From positions 8,470,501 through 8,534,500 of the forward strand of contig NZ_CP048222.1 in the NCBI RefSeq assembly GCF_010119975.1: a DNA stretch of 64,000 bases, in the 5' to 3' direction. The notes under the pieces are model-generated. The model worked only from the letters and a program-made list of their open reading frames with translations, did not search any database and was not told the DNA's origin. Numbering within the stretch: the first letter of the stretch is position 1; each line of letters starts with the position of its first letter. Position numbers and translations under genes: made by a program. This DNA comes from Rhodocytophaga rosea. GTDB taxonomy: Bacteria; Bacteroidota; Bacteroidia; Cytophagales; 172606-1. Below are positions 61,736-64,000 of the stretch, in pieces.

Positions 61736-64000
61736 TTATTTATTTAAAGTTACCGAATTACTTTGCGGCTTATGCTCTAGTATGCGGCTATTCCCTTTAA
61801 AATCAGTTATCGTTACTTTTTTTATTTCCTGGTTTAGAGGCAATGTACGGGAGGATTGAGACAGATAAGAGGAACCATAGTAAAACTCATGCCTGTAACG
61901 GCTGCCATCCTGTAACTCTATTTCTGCATAGGCATCCATGGGCTGGGCCATAAATTGCTCTGCTGCCTTCCTGTTGACCCCATACACCTGCAGGCTATCT
62001 GCATTGTTACCGATCACGATCAGTTCCCTGCCTTTCCCGCTCACTAGCCTTGCCATCCCCTTGCCATCCCTGTCAGCCATAAAGCCACTTTCCCTTGCTT
62101 TCACTACCCGAAACCCTCCCCTGCCATCTCCCTTCATCAACACCCCCTGCAAAGCATCATACCGGCCGGTGGCTACCTCTGTCGAATACGAGTTGCCCAC
62201 CGCTAACACATCTTCATTTCCATCTCCATCATAATCTCCTGCTACCATTCCATACAGGGGGGCTACCTGTGCTTCTATGGGCAAAGCCTTCAAAGCAAAC
62301 TTTCCCTTTCCTTTATTCTCTATGTAACTGCTTTCCATCCACTCACTGCACAACACATACGCCCCGGCTAACTCCTGAGGCAGAAAGGAGTCTTCAAAGC
62401 TTGCCTCGGCATAGGATCTGTAGCTTCTAAAACGGCCCCGCATGGCCGGTATCTGATCTACTAACTCATCCCTGGCATGGAGAATATACTTTTCTCCCCC
62501 ATTGTAATAACTCATCACCGGATCGATCCGCCCATCTTTGTTGTAATCTGCGCCATACACACACAAAGGCTCTTTCTTACTAGCTCTAAAGCGGGTGTTG
62601 AGCCCTAGGTTGCCTGCCATATAATCAGTGTCTCCATCCCTGTCAAAGTCAGCGGCCACCAGACTGTTCCACCACCCGGAACTGTGAGCTAAGCCGCTAG
62701 AAGTGGCCTGCACTAGTTTGCCTTGCTGATTGTGAAAGAAGGTAAGAGGCATAAACTCTCCTGCTACTATTAAATCCACCCATCCATCCCCATCATAATC
62801 ACTCCACAATCCACCACTGACCATGCCTATCTTTTCCAATCCTTTGGCTACTTGTTGGGTCACATCTGTGAAGCGGGATTCTCCTTTCCCACTCTCATTT
62901 CTCAGCAGTACGCTCTGAGGGGTCATCGGGTAGGCGCCAGGCTGCAGCCTTGCCCCGACAAACAAATCCAAATCGCCATCTTTATCATAGTCAGCGGCTA
63001 GCACACAAGAAGTGCTTTCCCTTAGGGCAGGCAAAGCCCCCTGTGCCAAAGAAAAGTGGCCTTTTCCATCATTGAGATAGAGTTTATCCCCATACAAGGC
63101 TGAGCCTTGCAGCTGGTCTGAGCCGCCGCTGCCCACATACAGATCTAAGTCTTTGTCTCCATCCGAATCAAAAAACAATACCCCTGTTTCTTCTGACAAA
63201 GAATCAATGCCTAAAGTAGCAACTCTGGAAAAACCACCATCAAGGGATTGGACAAACATCGCTCCCCCATAGCCGGTAGCCCCTGCGATGTACACATCTT
63301 CCAAGCCATCAGAATTGACATCTCCCACCGAGAGGCCCGGACCCAAACGAGAGTGCATGTGAGGCAGCAAAGGTTGCCGTTTGAAATCCACCTGCTCATT
63401 TTCCCGGTGCAGATATTGTAGTCCACTTCTATCGCTTAGTTGTGTAAATAAAACATTTTCCTGAGCAGGTAAATATTGAGCCAGTGTAGGCTTTTCTCCA
63501 GCCTGGGCATAGTCTACTTGCAACACTTGGTCGGCTTGTACATTTGTCAGCAATTGATACTTACCATCAGGCCATAGCACTTCCACACTATCTATTTCTT
63601 TTGCTCTCCCTAGTCCAAAGTGAGCCACCGGGTCAACAGATGATTCATAGCCTCTGGAGAGAAAATGCTCATAAAACTGCAATTGCCCCTTATATTTTAG
63701 TTGTATTTTAGTGCCGATCCCATTGCGGTTTTTGGCATTTCCTTTCAGTTTAACCTTTAGAAAATTCCGTTCAGCATATTGATTGCTTGTATTCTCATAC
63801 ACATGAGCGTTATCATTAATATTATTTATGACAAGTTCAAGGTCTCCATCATTATCCAGGTCGGCATACACGGCTCCATTAGAAAAGCCCTTCACATCAA
63901 TTCCCCAGGCGGAGGAACGGTTTGAAAAGGTAAGGTCCCCCTTATTTTCAAAAAGGTAATCGCTGAGCGGAACAATTTTAAGGGCTTTGACGGCTTCTAA
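61736..64000 (-). CDS. FG-GAP/VCBS-repeat protein with ASPIC/UnbV domain, 5' end beyond window
   Basis: The frame is open to the right edge, so at least 754 residues are present and the N-terminus is missing. The visible part has propeller loops (DLDNDGDLELVINN, DVNSDGLEDVYIAG, DSDGDKDLDLYVGS, DYDKDGDLDLFVGA, DYDGDGNEDVLAVG) and an ASPIC/UnbV module early on (IGTKIQLKYKGQLQFYEHFL; VLWPDGKYQLL). It is a paralogue of the protein at 13.65-17.3 kb, aligned along its length, but lacks that protein's insertion before SSGWWNSL. The end SYLSQSSRTLPLN is shared. Its downstream partner is a secreted amidohydrolase gene. Role unknown; export is inferred from the family. Confidence 0.88.
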   Translation of the reverse strand, partial: LEAVKALKIVPLSDYLFENKGDLTFSNRSSAWGIDVKGFSNGAVYADLDNDGDLELVINNINDNAHVYENTSNQYAERNFLKVKLKGNAKNRNGIGTKIQLKYKGQLQFYEHFLSRGYESSVDPVAHFGLGRAKEIDSVEVLWPDGKYQLLTNVQADQVLQVDYAQAGEKPTLAQYLPAQENVLFTQLSDRSGLQYLHRENEQVDFKRQPLLPHMHSRLGPGLSVGDVNSDGLEDVYIAGATGYGGAMFVQSLDGGFSRVATLGIDSLSEETGVLFFDSDGDKDLDLYVGSGGSDQLQGSALYGDKLYLNDGKGHFSLAQGALPALRESTSCVLAADYDKDGDLDLFVGARLQPGAYPMTPQSVLLRNESGKGESRFTDVTQQVAKGLEKIGMVSGGLWSDYDGDGWVDLIVAGEFMPLTFFHNQQGKLVQATSSGLAHSSGWWNSLVAADFDRDGDTDYMAGNLGLNTRFRASKKEPLCVYGADYNKDGRIDPVMSYYNGGEKYILHARDELVDQIPAMRGRFRSYRSYAEASFEDSFLPQELAGAYVLCSEWMESSYIENKGKGKFALKALPIEAQVAPLYGMVAGDYDGDGNEDVLAVGNSYSTEVATGRYDALQGVLMKGDGRGGFRVVKARESGFMADRDGKGMARLVSGKGRELIVIGNNADSLQVYGVNRKAAEQFMAQPMDAYAEIELQDGSRYRHEFYYGSSYLSQSSRTLPLNQEIKKVTITDFKGNSRILEHKPQSNSVTLNK

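Noticed and set aside
1-64000. Search for tRNA, rRNA and CRISPR arrays
   Set aside because: No cloverleaf with a TTCRA arm, no rRNA-like stretch and no regularly spaced direct repeats were recognised by reading; a dedicated scan was not possible.

Overview
The window reads as chromosomal DNA of a Bacteroidota bacterium, most likely order Cytophagales. The evidence is two SusC/SusD outer-membrane uptake pairs, a Bacteroides-expansion type ECF sigma factor, lipoboxes followed by acidic or polar residues, a hybrid two-component/AraC regulator, a type IX secretion C-terminal domain fragment, and a promoter of the TTTG / TAnnTTTG type. The genus cannot be fixed from sequence reading alone. No tRNA, rRNA or CRISPR array was seen.

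Layout. 0.1-21.2 kb (all but one gene on the minus strand) is a carbohydrate-use region that looks built for alpha-mannosides: LacI-type repressor, MFS sugar porter, a DUF4185-like propeller lipoprotein translationally coupled to a very large FG-GAP/ASPIC-UnbV lipoprotein, SusC, SusD, a GH38-type alpha-mannosidase, a GH92 alpha-mannosidase and an ECF sigma factor. Three CG-centred palindromes lie just upstream of susC and a fourth lies upstream of the propeller operon; they fit a LacI-family operator and would tie the locus into one regulon. 21.4-24.7 kb holds a VanZ-like protein, an XRE-HTH/pentapeptide-like fusion and a decayed TonB receptor. 24.8-31.9 kb (plus strand) is a second uptake locus: a zinc-type MetE-core methyltransferase, SusC, SusD, a strong terminator, then a Cys/His-rich permease of the PF03773 kind.

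32.3-38.4 kb is a scarred region: an apparently functional IS630 element with an A7 frameshift site, a decayed IS1182 copy abutting a truncated type IX sorting domain, several broken genes, and one intact MurG-like glycosyltransferase. 38.6-45.8 kb carries secreted amidohydrolase, esterase, cupin and SnoaL-like proteins behind a hybrid sensor kinase/AraC regulator. 46.4-50.3 kb has a DUF932-like gene with an orphan OmpR-type regulator, divergent from a DoxX-like gene and gdhA. 50.5-53.2 kb contains two collinear pieces of an IS3-type element on either side of a DEAD-box helicase gene. 53.3-60 kb is rich in signalling (7TM-DISM kinase, GAF-PAS kinase, and a kinase-like protein with a phosphoacceptor helix but no ATPase domain) plus a DinB-like protein and an orphan terminator that may end a small RNA. 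The right edge holds a secreted amidohydrolase and a second FG-GAP/ASPIC-UnbV protein that runs off the window.

Working together, the first region would bind and import alpha-mannosidic glycans (SusCD), trim them (GH38, GH92), pass released sugar inward (MFS) and sense it (LacI). A dispersed hairpin repeat family (three copies, 6.8-13.5 kb) sits between these genes, and its stem shows paired changes between copies.
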